Positions 16,394 through 25,544 of a stretch of 64,000 bases of DNA are shown here, in pieces. This DNA is from Opitutales bacterium UBA2995 (GTDB lineage Bacteria > Verrucomicrobiota > Verrucomicrobiia > Opitutales > UBA2995): positions 1 to 64,000 of the forward strand of contig DDZZ01000009.1 of assembly GCA_002346535.1 (NCBI GenBank). Direction: 5' to 3'. The translations under genes and the position numbers were made by a program. The stretch's first letter is position 1. Each line of letters begins with the position of its first letter. The notes beneath the pieces are model-generated. The model made no database searches and was not told the DNA's origin. It saw only the letters and a list, made by a program, of their open reading frames with translations.

Positions 16394-18064
16394 TTATTGA
16401 GTATCCTTGAGTGAATCGCGTGCCTCTGCAACTCCTTCTGCTGATATAGTTGCATCTGAATTTGTAAACCGAACCTTTGAATAATTGAGGACGGCTGAGA
16501 TATCCTGATTGGAAAGATAGGAAAATTTGGTCATCACGTTTTGGTACTTTCGGTTTTCCATCCATTCACTTCCGAGAAGGGTCAGTTTAATTAGAAAATC
16601 GTCGTCTTCTGTAAGTCTGGTTGAATTGATGAGAGATGGCTGCACATTGGGCACTCCACTGCCGTCCATTTGGTGGCATGCCAGGCAGTATTGATTATAG
16701 ATCGCTTGTCCCTCCGCATCGTAATTAGCCACGTTTTTTCTCTTTGCAAGTACCGTCTTTGGGGTTGAACTCAACGAAGTTGATGCAAGATCCATGACCG
16801 GTTGCGAGGTGTCACCTGTGTATTCTACTTTCCAGATTCTTCCGACGACATCCTCTGTAATATAAAGTGAACCGTCGGGTCCAACCTCCAACCCGGTCGG
16901 CCTGTATTTTGCGCTGTCCGGTGTCATCAACATGGTCACACCGGAGAATCCATTGACAAATTCCTCATGTGGTCCGGATGGTAATTTGCCGTCGAATGGG
17001 ACGTATACCACATTATAGCCTTGTTGGGGCAAGGGAGCTCGGTTCCAGGAACCGTGAAAAGCTATGAATGCGCCGCCCCGGTATTTTTCTGGAAACTGCT
17101 CGTCATGGTAAAACTTGAGCCCCGTGGGTGCCCAATGGCCGGGAAAGGCGTAAATGGGTTTGGTGTAATCACCTTCCTTCGCCCTGATTTTACCGTCGCC
17201 TCCGTATTCAGGGTTGATCAAATAACCATCTTCTTCCTCGTCCCAGTAAGCATAGGGCCAGCCGTAATCGTCGCCATCTTGGATCATTTGAAACTGCTCG
17301 GAGGGATTTTCAGCACTGTCACGTGCATTATACAATGATCCCCAGAGCTGATGAAGCCCATCGCGGCCATTGGAAAGAGTGTAGAGCTGGTTTTTAACCA
17401 GGTCGAAATCGATGGCGACCGCGTTTCGAACCCCGGTTGCTACTAGTTCGCCATCTACCAATTGCATTTGGTTGAGGGTATTTGCATCGAATTTCCAAAT
17501 GCCAGCCCCCCATTCCAATTCATCGCAGGGAGACTTTCCTGGGGATCCTACGGCCCGATCGTCCTCCTGACACGAATTGCTGGGTGCTCCAGCACTTACA
17601 TAGAGGTTGCCCTCATTGTCGAAGGCTATGTTTTTGCTTGGATGGCTGCGAGGTGGCGGAAAGCCTGTGACGATCACTTCGTAAAGTTCTTTGGGAAGCA
17701 GCTCAGTCGGATGAAGTTTGTAGCGAACGACCTGTGTGCTCGCACCGACATAGAGGTAGTCGTCGTATATTTTGATACTTTTGACCAGGCTGCCGACCTC
17801 TCCGAAGTATTTAATGACATCCATGGTTCCATCATTGTCGGTATCACGCATGGCGACCAAATAATTGAGGTCCTTGTCATTCAGCAGCCCTACATAAATA
17901 TCTCCGTTTTCTCGTATGGCCAGCTGCCGTGCCATCCCAATGTTATCTGCGATGACCGTCGCCTTAAAACCCGGAGGCAAGTTGATGTCTCCACTATGCG
18001 CTACGCTGTGCAGAGGAAGAAGAAAGGCGAATAAAATTATCAAGAAGGGGTAGGGTGATCGCAT
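16394..18064 (-). CDS. Sorbosone-type dehydrogenase fused to cytochrome c
   Basis: Secreted 556-residue protein with a Sec signal (FLIILFAFLLPLHSVAHS). Residues about 25-430 form a six-bladed propeller of the PQQ-dependent glucose/sorbosone dehydrogenase family: LPPGFKATVIADNIGMARQL at the start and WPYAYWDEEEDGYL and HWAPTGLKFYHDEQFP later. After a linker, residues about 455-530 are a class I cytochrome c with haem motif CLACH (NQYCLACHQMDGSG) and an axial Met likely in the NVMTKFSYL region. It would oxidise a sugar or aldehyde in the periplasm and pass electrons to the respiratory chain. It shares an operon with the downstream cupin gene. Confidence 0.88.
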   Translation of the reverse strand: MRSPYPFLIILFAFLLPLHSVAHSGDINLPPGFKATVIADNIGMARQLAIRENGDIYVGLLNDKDLNYLVAMRDTDNDGTMDVIKYFGEVGSLVKSIKIYDDYLYVGASTQVVRYKLHPTELLPKELYEVIVTGFPPPRSHPSKNIAFDNEGNLYVSAGAPSNSCQEDDRAVGSPGKSPCDELEWGAGIWKFDANTLNQMQLVDGELVATGVRNAVAIDFDLVKNQLYTLSNGRDGLHQLWGSLYNARDSAENPSEQFQMIQDGDDYGWPYAYWDEEEDGYLINPEYGGDGKIRAKEGDYTKPIYAFPGHWAPTGLKFYHDEQFPEKYRGGAFIAFHGSWNRAPLPQQGYNVVYVPFDGKLPSGPHEEFVNGFSGVTMLMTPDSAKYRPTGLEVGPDGSLYITEDVVGRIWKVEYTGDTSQPVMDLASTSLSSTPKTVLAKRKNVANYDAEGQAIYNQYCLACHQMDGSGVPNVQPSLINSTRLTEDDDFLIKLTLLGSEWMENRKYQNVMTKFSYLSNQDISAVLNYSKVRFTNSDATISAEGVAEARDSLKDTQ

Positions 18065-18278
18065 GTCTAATGTAAGATTATCCTAGCGTATTTCTGCAAG
18101 TGGAAATCTGGAAAATTTCTATCTCAATATGGATAAAGATTGAGGATTTTTCGTCATTTTTGCGTTGTATTTGTCTACTCTACTGTTTCAGCAAACCTTT
18201 CGTTGACCTCTTCAAAAATTCTATCGAGCATGGATTCTTTTTAGAACCTAGCTGGAAACGCAACTAACCACCCCATTC

Positions 18279-19349
18279 ATGAAAATTCCTTATTATTGTT
18301 TTATTGTTCTTATGACGATTGCTCAAGGTTGCGCAAAACACCATAGTTCAAAACAATGGCTTGTATTCGAGGGCGCAAGCGGGCCGGGAAAAGGGAAGCA
18401 CATTGTTTTGGTTTCCGGTGATGAAGAATACCGCTCTGAGGAAGCTATGCCCCAATTGGCAAAGATACTCTCCATGCACCATGGGTTTAATTGCACGGTA
18501 CTTTTTGCGCAGGACCCTGCCCGTCCGGGAATTGTGGATTCCAATCACCAGACAAACATTCCCAACACGGTTGCGCTCGATGATGCCGATCTCATGATTA
18601 TAGGCACTCGTTTTCGGGCTTTGCCGGACGAGCAGATGAAACCCGTTGACGATTTTCTCAAGGCTGGAAAACCGGTGTTGGGTTTGAGGACCGCCACCCA
18701 TGCTTTCAATATGGATGAGGAAACCTCCTACCCCGAATACGATTTTAGGTATGACGGGGAAAAGAAAGCCTGGAAAAATGGTTTTGGTGAACTGGTTCTT
18801 GGAACTACCTGGGTTTCCCATCATGGTTGGCATAAAAAAGAAGCAACTCGCGGCATTCTTGTCGGGACGAGCGACATGCACCACGGCATTGGAGAGGGCG
18901 AAATATTTGGTGAAAGCGATGTATATGGCGTAACCTGGCCTGCCGATAATGATTGTGTACCAATTGTCATGGGGCAGGTATTGGCTGGCATGGAAAAGAA
19001 CAGCCCACCCATGGGTCCCGGGCCCTACGAAAAAGTACCGAACTATGGCAAACATGAAGGGTTTCATAAAAATGATCCCATGATGCCGGTAACCTGGACC
19101 AAGTCCTACCAAGTGCCTGGTGGCAAGAAAGGGAAAGCTCTTTGTTCAACGATGGGGGCCTCTATGGAACTGCAGTATGAAGCAACCCGCCGTATGATCG
19201 TCAATGGCGTATACTGGGGCCTTGATATGACAATTCCATCCGGAGGAACCAAGGTGGATATCGTCGGGTCCTTCAATCCATCCATGTATGGATTTGAGAC
19301 CGACGAGTATTGGGATAATTTAAATCTTCGCATCGAGGACCTTCAATAG
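18279..19349 (+). CDS. ThuA-domain lipoprotein
   Basis: A 356-residue protein with a lipoprotein signal (lipobox IAQGC, Cys18). The bulk is a ThuA-like class I glutamine-amidotransferase fold: KHIVLVSGDEEYRSEEAMPQ at its start, ADLMIIGTRFRALPDEQM and PVLGLRTATHAF in the middle, and TTWVSHHGWHKKE later. ThuA proteins take part in disaccharide use; PVC bacteria carry many exported versions of unproven activity. It lies 30 bases before a large PVC haem-binding protein gene, a pairing that recurs in Planctomycetes and Verrucomicrobia, so the two probably act on one sugar substrate. Confidence 0.87.
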   Translation: MKIPYYCFIVLMTIAQGCAKHHSSKQWLVFEGASGPGKGKHIVLVSGDEEYRSEEAMPQLAKILSMHHGFNCTVLFAQDPARPGIVDSNHQTNIPNTVALDDADLMIIGTRFRALPDEQMKPVDDFLKAGKPVLGLRTATHAFNMDEETSYPEYDFRYDGEKKAWKNGFGELVLGTTWVSHHGWHKKEATRGILVGTSDMHHGIGEGEIFGESDVYGVTWPADNDCVPIVMGQVLAGMEKNSPPMGPGPYEKVPNYGKHEGFHKNDPMMPVTWTKSYQVPGGKKGKALCSTMGASMELQYEATRRMIVNGVYWGLDMTIPSGGTKVDIVGSFNPSMYGFETDEYWDNLNLRIEDLQ

Positions 19350-19379
19350 TTTTTAATCATCCGCTAATCAGAAAAATTG

Positions 19380-22300
19380 ATGTTTAAAAAAATCCTTACC
19401 TGTAGCACCTTTTTTTCTACCATATCAATTGTAGTGGCAAATCCACTACCGCTGAATGTACAGGAGGGAGAGAGAATTGTGTTTATCGGTAACGGCCTCG
19501 GTGAGCGCATGGTTTATTTTCCGCATTTTGAAACGGAATTACAAATGCGCTATCCGGATGCAAATCTGATCGTTCGAAACATGTGTCGCCCTGGAGATAC
19601 TCCCGGTTTCCGAGCTCATCCATCGCGCGAGACTCAGTGGGCATTTCCTGGAGCGGAAGCTTTCCATCCGGATAAACAGTTCCACGATGGCATCGGCCAT
19701 TTCCCTTATCCGGATGAATGGCTGACTACACTGCAGGCGGATACGATCCTCGCATTCTTTGGTTACAACGAGTCATTCGATGGGATGCATGGTATTGAAA
19801 ATTTTACTAATGAACTCGATTCCTTTGCTGCCCATACACTGGCACAGAAATACAATGGCGAGTCCGCTCCTCGTTTGGTTTTGGTTTCTCCGATTGCATT
19901 TGAAGACCTTTCCAGAACACGTGATCTGCCCAATGGTAAAGAGGAAAACAAGCTGCTGAAGGCTTACGCTGAAGCCATGAAGGGTGTTGCGGCGACGCAT
20001 GGTGTAGGATTCATCGATCTCTTCAGACCTACGCAATCCCTTTACAGGAAAGAAAGAGACCCACAAACGATCAATGGCTTTCTTTTGTCTTACGAAGGTT
20101 ATCAAAACCTCGCTTCCATTTTGCTCAATGCACTTTATGGAAAAACCAAGGTAATTTCCGAAGTACCCGTAAATTTGGTTTACAAAGCTGTCGAAGACAA
20201 AAATTGGTTCTGGTTTAATGATTACCGGATGCTGAATGGAGTGCATGTTTACGGTCGGCGTTGGAAGCCCTTCGGTAATGTCAATTATCCAGAAGAAATA
20301 GAAAAGATTCGTCAGATGACTGAACTGCGGGATGCCAAACTGCACGAGGTGGTGCAAGGCAACGCGGAGGATCTTACAATTGATGATAATCAGACTCGTG
20401 AGCTCAGCGCGATTGAATCCAACTTTAATTTGCCGATTGAGTTTTTGGATGTGGATCCTGCTCTGGAGCACTTTTCACTGCCAGAAGGATATAAAATTGA
20501 CTTGTTTGCTTCGGAATCCGAATTTCCCGATTTAAAAAACCCGGTTCAGATGTCCTTTGATAATAAAGGCAGATTGTGGGTATCGGTATTGCCTTCTTAT
20601 CCCCATTACAAACCTGGGGATGAACGGCCCGATGATAAAATCCTGATTTTTGAAGACACCGACAGTGACGGCCGTGCAGACAAGCAAATTGTATTTGCCG
20701 ATGGACTACATTTGCCGATTGGTTTCGAAATCGCACCTGAAGGTGTTTACCTTTCTCAGGAGCCAAACTTGGCAGTCCTAATAGACGATGACAAAGATGA
20801 TAAAGCGGACCGGATGGAGCTCCTGATGCATGGTTTTGATTCACATGATACACACCATGCCATATCCGCGTATACAGCGGATGCATCCGGCGCTTTCTAT
20901 ATGCACGAAGGACGTTTTCTGCATTCTCAAGTGGAAACACCTTACGGTCCTGAGCGCATGACTGATGGTGGCACTTGGCGTTTTGATCCGGACTCCTATC
21001 GGCTAGACCGGCACATGCAAACCGACGTAAGTAATCCCTGGGGCATGGCCTTTGATGAATGGGGCCAAAATTATCTTTCCGATGCATCGGGTGGAGCAAA
21101 TTGGTGGACCTTGCCTCTCTCTGCAAAAATTCCTCATGGAAAGGAGATTAACAAGGTCGCGCAGTTTACTACGCATCGCGTTCGGCCAACCTCCGGAACC
21201 GAGTTTCTTTATTCGCGGCATTTCCCGGACGAAGTTCAGGGTGACTTCTTGATTGCCAATTCAATTGGTTTCCTGGGAATTAAACAGCACAAAGTTTGGG
21301 AGGATGGCGCTGGATTCACCGGTGAGCTTCGGCAGGATTTGGTCTATTCTGTGGATCCGAATTTTCGGCCGGTAGATATCGAAATAGCACCAGATGGTTC
21401 GCTGTATTTGGTTGATTGGCACAATCCATTGATCGGTCATATGCAGCACAGTGCCCGCGATCCTAATCGGGACCACGACCATGGTCGCATCTACCGCATT
21501 ACCTATCCTTCCCGACCGCTTGTTACACCAGCCAAGATTGATGGTGCAACTCTCGAAGAATTATTCGAAAACCTCAAAGAGCATGAATATCGTACGCGCT
21601 ATCGTACACGCCGTGAGATTCGAGGGCGTGATACCAGGGATGTTCTTCGCGGGATCAAGCGATGGGCGGCAAGACTGGATGCGGAGGATCCAAATTATGA
21701 GCGACATCTTCTCGAAGCTCTCTGGGTGACCTGGGGTAAAAACCAATTAGATGAAGGATTACTCAGGAAACTCTTGAATGGTTCAGCCGAGGAAGTGCGT
21801 TCAGCTGCCGTTCGCGTTCTCCGCCATACCTATCGCGATGTGAGGAATTATCATGATCTATTTCTCAAGGCCGCTGCGGATGAGAGTCCTCGCGTTCGGC
21901 TCGAGTCTGTGGTTGCGGCATCTTGGATCGATAATGCCGTGGGTGCGATGATCGCAATTGAGGGAATGAAGCATCCTATTACCAAATGGATGGGACCGAC
22001 TTATGAAGCCATCATGTGGACCCTGGAGGATGATATTCGGAACCTTCCGAGGCTTGACCGTTTGATTCAGGAATCGAATCCCACTCTGGAATCTTTTCTT
22101 GGGGGAGGGCATGAGTTTTATGATCCTAAGAAACGGGCGAACAGTAATTCTGTACCACAAACCAATGTTCCTGCTGCGGCGTTGAAAGTTTTCGAATTGG
22201 GTAAAGAAGTATACAGCCGCGATGCCCATTGTGCGACCTGTCATGGAGAGAATGGAAAAGGAGCTATTCAGGGTATTTATCCACCCCTCGGAAACAACGA

Positions 22301-22607
22301 GTGGGTCATGGGGGATATTGACCGATTTATCAAAATCATCCTGAAGGGACTTTGGGGTCCGATCGAAGTTGATGGTAAAAAGTATGATCCCTCCATGGGG
22401 CTTCCTCCCATGACTGGCTTCGAAGGAATCTTGACAGATGAGGAAATCGCCGCGGTAATCACCTATACCCGATTACAGTTTGGAAACAAAAAAGCCTTAT
22501 CCAAATTGATAGATCCCGAACAAGTTGCACGTGTCCGCGAAGAAGTGAAGGATAAGGCTGGGTTTTACATGGTAAATGAAATCCTGGAGCTTCACCCACA
22601 CAATTAG
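19380..22607 (+). CDS. PVC-type haem-binding protein: SGNH, propeller dehydrogenase, HEAT and cytochrome c
   Basis: A large secreted multidomain protein of 1,075 residues. After a short signal it has an SGNH-hydrolase-like domain (about 25-260; GERIVFIGNGLGERMVY, FFGYNESFDG). A membrane-bound-dehydrogenase/sorbosone propeller follows (about 365-720; LPEGYKIDLFASESEFPDLK), then HEAT-like repeats (about 760-900; EEVRSAAVRVLRHTYRD), and a C-terminal cytochrome c with haem motif CATCH near residue 950 (HCATCHGENGKGAI). A TTG one codon upstream is also in frame, but the ATG at 19380 is preferred. Such proteins are specific to PVC phyla and probably oxidise a deacetylated sugar, passing electrons through the haem. 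Confidence 0.9.
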   Translation: MFKKILTCSTFFSTISIVVANPLPLNVQEGERIVFIGNGLGERMVYFPHFETELQMRYPDANLIVRNMCRPGDTPGFRAHPSRETQWAFPGAEAFHPDKQFHDGIGHFPYPDEWLTTLQADTILAFFGYNESFDGMHGIENFTNELDSFAAHTLAQKYNGESAPRLVLVSPIAFEDLSRTRDLPNGKEENKLLKAYAEAMKGVAATHGVGFIDLFRPTQSLYRKERDPQTINGFLLSYEGYQNLASILLNALYGKTKVISEVPVNLVYKAVEDKNWFWFNDYRMLNGVHVYGRRWKPFGNVNYPEEIEKIRQMTELRDAKLHEVVQGNAEDLTIDDNQTRELSAIESNFNLPIEFLDVDPALEHFSLPEGYKIDLFASESEFPDLKNPVQMSFDNKGRLWVSVLPSYPHYKPGDERPDDKILIFEDTDSDGRADKQIVFADGLHLPIGFEIAPEGVYLSQEPNLAVLIDDDKDDKADRMELLMHGFDSHDTHHAISAYTADASGAFYMHEGRFLHSQVETPYGPERMTDGGTWRFDPDSYRLDRHMQTDVSNPWGMAFDEWGQNYLSDASGGANWWTLPLSAKIPHGKEINKVAQFTTHRVRPTSGTEFLYSRHFPDEVQGDFLIANSIGFLGIKQHKVWEDGAGFTGELRQDLVYSVDPNFRPVDIEIAPDGSLYLVDWHNPLIGHMQHSARDPNRDHDHGRIYRITYPSRPLVTPAKIDGATLEELFENLKEHEYRTRYRTRREIRGRDTRDVLRGIKRWAARLDAEDPNYERHLLEALWVTWGKNQLDEGLLRKLLNGSAEEVRSAAVRVLRHTYRDVRNYHDLFLKAAADESPRVRLESVVAASWIDNAVGAMIAIEGMKHPITKWMGPTYEAIMWTLEDDIRNLPRLDRLIQESNPTLESFLGGGHEFYDPKKRANSNSVPQTNVPAAALKVFELGKEVYSRDAHCATCHGENGKGAIQGIYPPLGNNEWVMGDIDRFIKIILKGLWGPIEVDGKKYDPSMGLPPMTGFEGILTDEEIAAVITYTRLQFGNKKALSKLIDPEQVARVREEVKDKAGFYMVNEILELHPHN

Positions 22608-22827
22608 CCTCAATATGCGGCTAAGTTCGCTTTTGGAGTTGATATCGTAATTATTAGAATAGGTTTTTTTACTTACGGAGTTGAGGAGGCACATTCCAAA
22701 TCCTTCCACCAATTGTGGCAGCAATTTTACTACCGACGATTATACTTCCTATCTCATTGCAACACAGACTGCACTAATGTTTACCCGCCAAAAAACATCC
22801 GGAGAATAGTGGCGGATTTTGACTATT

Positions 22828-23544
22828 ATGGAAATCGCCCTTCAATTGATTTACGCTGCGAGGAAGCTGCGAGATTCAGTCAATAAGCTTTCTTTTTCTT
22901 TACCCATCACTCACGTTTACAATCCTCTCGTTTATGCTTGGGAGGCTCACAAGCTTTATTTGGAGAACTTTGGAAAATCCACCAAAAAGGTGATTTTTTT
23001 AGGCATGAATCCTGGGCCCTTTGGAATGGCTCAGACGGGCGTCCCATTTGGAGAAATTTCTGCGGTACGTGACTGGATGAATATCGAGGTTCCGATTGCC
23101 AAGCCACCTGTCGAAAACCCTAAACGTCCGGTAGAAGGTTTTAACTGCCCACGTTCAGAAGTTTCTGGTCGCAGACTCTGGGGGCTGATGGAGAAGCGTT
23201 TCCAATCACCCAATCAGTTTTTTGAAGATCATCTTATCTTCAACTATTGCCCACTTGTATTCATGGAAGCGTCTGGCCGAAATGTTACTCCGGATAAAAT
23301 ACCTCTTCTCGAACGGAAACTTTTGAATGAGGCATGCGACGAACATCTCCGGCAAGTTGTCTCCTTACTTGATCCGGGGTGGTGTATTGGAGTTGGTGGA
23401 TTTGCCAGGAAATGCTTTGAACGTGTGATCCCTGATCATCCGAAATTAGGAACTCTATTGCATCCCTCGCCAGCTTCTCCTGCTGCTAACCTTGGCTGGG
23501 AGGGAAAGGCAGTCCGGCAATTGACTGAATTGGGCGTGTGGTAG
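22828..23544 (+). CDS. SMUG1-type uracil-DNA glycosylase
   Basis: DNA repair glycosylase of the UDG superfamily family 3 (SMUG1), 238 residues, cytoplasmic. The water-activating motif GMNPGPFGMAQTGVPFGE is nearly identical to that of animal SMUG1, and the second active-site loop is HPSPASPAAN. It would remove uracil and oxidised pyrimidines such as 5-hydroxymethyluracil. In bacteria SMUG1 is patchy, found in some Proteobacteria, Planctomycetes and Verrucomicrobia. I chose the ATG at 22828 over a TTG nine bases earlier. No neighbour is related to repair. Confidence 0.92.
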   Translation: MEIALQLIYAARKLRDSVNKLSFSLPITHVYNPLVYAWEAHKLYLENFGKSTKKVIFLGMNPGPFGMAQTGVPFGEISAVRDWMNIEVPIAKPPVENPKRPVEGFNCPRSEVSGRRLWGLMEKRFQSPNQFFEDHLIFNYCPLVFMEASGRNVTPDKIPLLERKLLNEACDEHLRQVVSLLDPGWCIGVGGFARKCFERVIPDHPKLGTLLHPSPASPAANLGWEGKAVRQLTELGVW

Positions 23545-23568
23545 CTACCGCGTTGAAGCCAGTTTGTG

Positions 23569-23703
23569 GTGCAGGATCCACACATTCCCAGGCCGCAGCC
23601 GAATTTGGTGCCCCGTATTTCGAGGTGATCCGTCAATACTCAGAGCAACGGTGTTTCCGATCCACATTTACCTGTTACTGTTTGCCATTAATATTCAGTG
23701 ACG
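23569..23703 (-). pseudogene. Remnant of a 2Fe-2S small subunit (xanthine/isoquinoline oxidoreductase type)
   Basis: Read leftwards, the sequence gives SLNINGKQ-stop-QVNVD; after a one-base shift it gives ETPLL-stop-VLTDHLEIRGTKFGC and then GLGMCGSCT. This is the N-terminal plant-ferredoxin-type domain of molybdenum hydroxylase small subunits, whose cluster motif is GxxFGCGxxxCGxCT. Two nonsense codons (the second most simply a former Trp TGG) and one frameshift are seen. The match stops right at CGSCT, next to the end of the SMUG1 gene; the second 2Fe-2S domain and the Mo-binding subunit are absent. Confidence 0.65.
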
Positions 23704-23946
23704 GTTACAGGTGAAGATTGTAATGAACGCTATGTCCACGGGACAAGTAGAATCGTGAGATGAATACTCTTTACCCACTCAGATGCCTGTATTTGCGAGC
23801 TGGCGTGTTACTCGATCTCCGCTTGCGTTTCTTATTCCCATAGGTGAATGTAGCCATGGATAGCTAACTTAAGCATTCGGGATATTGCTTGAGAATCGCC
23901 CGATGGAAGCGCCGATTTGGCCGAGCCAGAAGATCTGAAAACAATT

Positions 23947-24309
23947 TTATGCCAGCATATCCATTACTTTTTTTGGGGGGCGGCCGATGACTGCATTTTT
24001 ACCCGAAACATAGATTGGCCTCTCAAGCAGAATGGGATTCTCCGAAATGATGGTTAACCACTCGTCACGACTCAAAGGATCATTCAGTGACAATCCCAGT
24101 TCCTGAAATCGCGGTTCCTTGTTTCGTATCAATTGTTGGGGTTCGATCCCCAGTGTCGTGCAGAGTACATCCAGCGTGGCTACACTGGGAGCGGCTTTCA
24201 AGTATTCGATAACCTCAGCTTCTACCCCGTGGTCCTGAAGAATCTTCTTGGCTGCTCGGCATTTACTGCAGCGAGGATTGTAGTAGAGTTTGTCATTAGT
24301 CGATTTCAT
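23947..24309 (-). CDS. arsC: ArsC/YfgD-family arsenate-reductase-like protein
   Basis: A 120-residue thioredoxin-fold protein of the ArsC/Spx superfamily. The redox motif is NPRCSKCRAA, with the conserved active-site Cys in a C-x-x-C arrangement. The C-terminal half has RNKEPRFQELGL, LLERPIYVSGKNAVIGRPP, which is the family's arsenate/glutathione-site region and includes the conserved Arg of ERP. Length and motifs fit the glutaredoxin-dependent ArsC or YfgD branch. There is no arsR, arsB or acr3 nearby, so a general redox role is as likely as arsenate resistance. The gap to the downstream side of the purine phosphorylase gene is 31 bases, so the two may be co-transcribed. Confidence 0.87.
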   Translation of the reverse strand: MKSTNDKLYYNPRCSKCRAAKKILQDHGVEAEVIEYLKAAPSVATLDVLCTTLGIEPQQLIRNKEPRFQELGLSLNDPLSRDEWLTIISENPILLERPIYVSGKNAVIGRPPKKVMDMLA

Positions 24310-24340
24310 GAATTTCTTTTACCTGATCCATTCTGCTTCA

Positions 24341-25144
24341 TCAGAGGCTCTTTAGTAATTCTGTTAATAGGCCTGTGATTTTGCCTTGTGCCGCTGCAGC
24401 GGTTTCGTTGACTTCTTCTGCAGTAAGAAGCTGCCCGCATAGTCTGGCGGCTTTGTTACTTATTAAGGAAATCCCGAGAACTCGGATACCGTAGCTTCGG
24501 GCCAAAATCACCTCCGGTACTGTGGACATGCCGACCGCGTCAATGCCCATGCTAGCGTAAGCACGAATTTCTGCCGGAGTCTCAAATGAGGGACCCGGGT
24601 TGGCGACGTAGACACCTTTTCGGATTTTAATTCCTTTGCTTTCTGCTGCCACCTCAGCTTTACTAATTAATTCCTGATCATAGGCTTGGGTCATGTCCGG
24701 ATATCTCAGGCATCCTTCTTCCACGGGACCGATGAGCGGATTGTCTCCCATGAAATTGACATGATCGGTGATTAACATCAGATCTCCGGCATCAAAATTT
24801 GTATTTATGGCACCGGAAGCATTGGTAACGATCAGGATTTTGATCCCGAGCTCAGCCATGACTCGCACTGTAGAGATTACTTCTTTCATACTGTACCCCT
24901 CGTATTTATGTAAACGTCCCTGCATGCAAATGACAGGGTTATCGCCCATTCGGCCCAGGACGAGGTTTCCTTTGTGGCTTGGCACTGTAGATTGCGGGAA
25001 ACCAGGAATGTCCCTGTAAGGGACAGTCAGGGTCTCCTCGAAATTTGAATCGGGAAATTCGTTGAATCCCGATCCGAGAATCAGGCCGATCGAAGGAGTT
25101 GCTCCTTGGACTTTTTCTCGAATGAAAGCTATCGAGTCTGTCAT
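24341..25144 (-). CDS. punA: Purine nucleoside phosphorylase (trimeric type)
   Basis: Cytoplasmic purine-salvage enzyme, 267 residues, that splits inosine or guanosine with phosphate into base and ribose-1-phosphate. Phosphate-site elements GSGFNEF and VPSHKGNLVLG, the QGRLHKYEGY block and the NPGPSFETPAEI loop are all present. The base-specificity Asn is in SLISNKAARL, and VGMSTVPEVILARS is the ribose-site segment. These match the homotrimeric PunA/DeoD2 family (guanine and hypoxanthine specific) rather than hexameric DeoD. It precedes the ArsC-like gene on the same strand. Confidence 0.93.
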   Translation of the reverse strand: MTDSIAFIREKVQGATPSIGLILGSGFNEFPDSNFEETLTVPYRDIPGFPQSTVPSHKGNLVLGRMGDNPVICMQGRLHKYEGYSMKEVISTVRVMAELGIKILIVTNASGAINTNFDAGDLMLITDHVNFMGDNPLIGPVEEGCLRYPDMTQAYDQELISKAEVAAESKGIKIRKGVYVANPGPSFETPAEIRAYASMGIDAVGMSTVPEVILARSYGIRVLGISLISNKAARLCGQLLTAEEVNETAAAAQGKITGLLTELLKSL

Positions 25145-25544
25145 GATGTCTTTGCTATAGCTTCTGAATTAACAGGTCAAACGTTCAACAATAGGATCTT
25201 TTCATAAAGGCTCGAAGGAGGCCCGTAGTTCTAGCCATTCGACCCAGGCCCTCCGGTCTGGGCCCTTCAGTCAATTTACGGAATCGGTGATTTTCCATAG
25301 ACTTCCGTAAAATATCAAGCACTCCCTCAAACAGGGGCTCCAAAAATAAAAAAACCTATCACCTTCAAAATGAGATTCAAACCCGTCATGAACTTCAAGC
25401 TAATCAAATCAACTATTACATCCGTCACCGGTTTCCGTGGTGTCTTGGGAAGTGTTGCCTTTGGCAATGATCTTCTGAAACGATCCCTGGACCTCAGTAT
25501 AGATCAGGCCAACCGCAGATTCATTTTACCCGATGTTCCTTGGA
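25145..25544. other. 400-base gap without a supported gene
   Basis: The region separates the start of the purine nucleoside phosphorylase gene from the end of the acyl-CoA dehydrogenase gene, both on the - strand. A + strand frame from 25370 is open for 72 codons but overlaps the dehydrogenase end and has no recognisable motif. A weak hairpin pairs CCCAG with CTGGG around 25240-25262 and lacks a T-run. It probably carries only the phosphorylase promoter. Confidence 0.4.
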
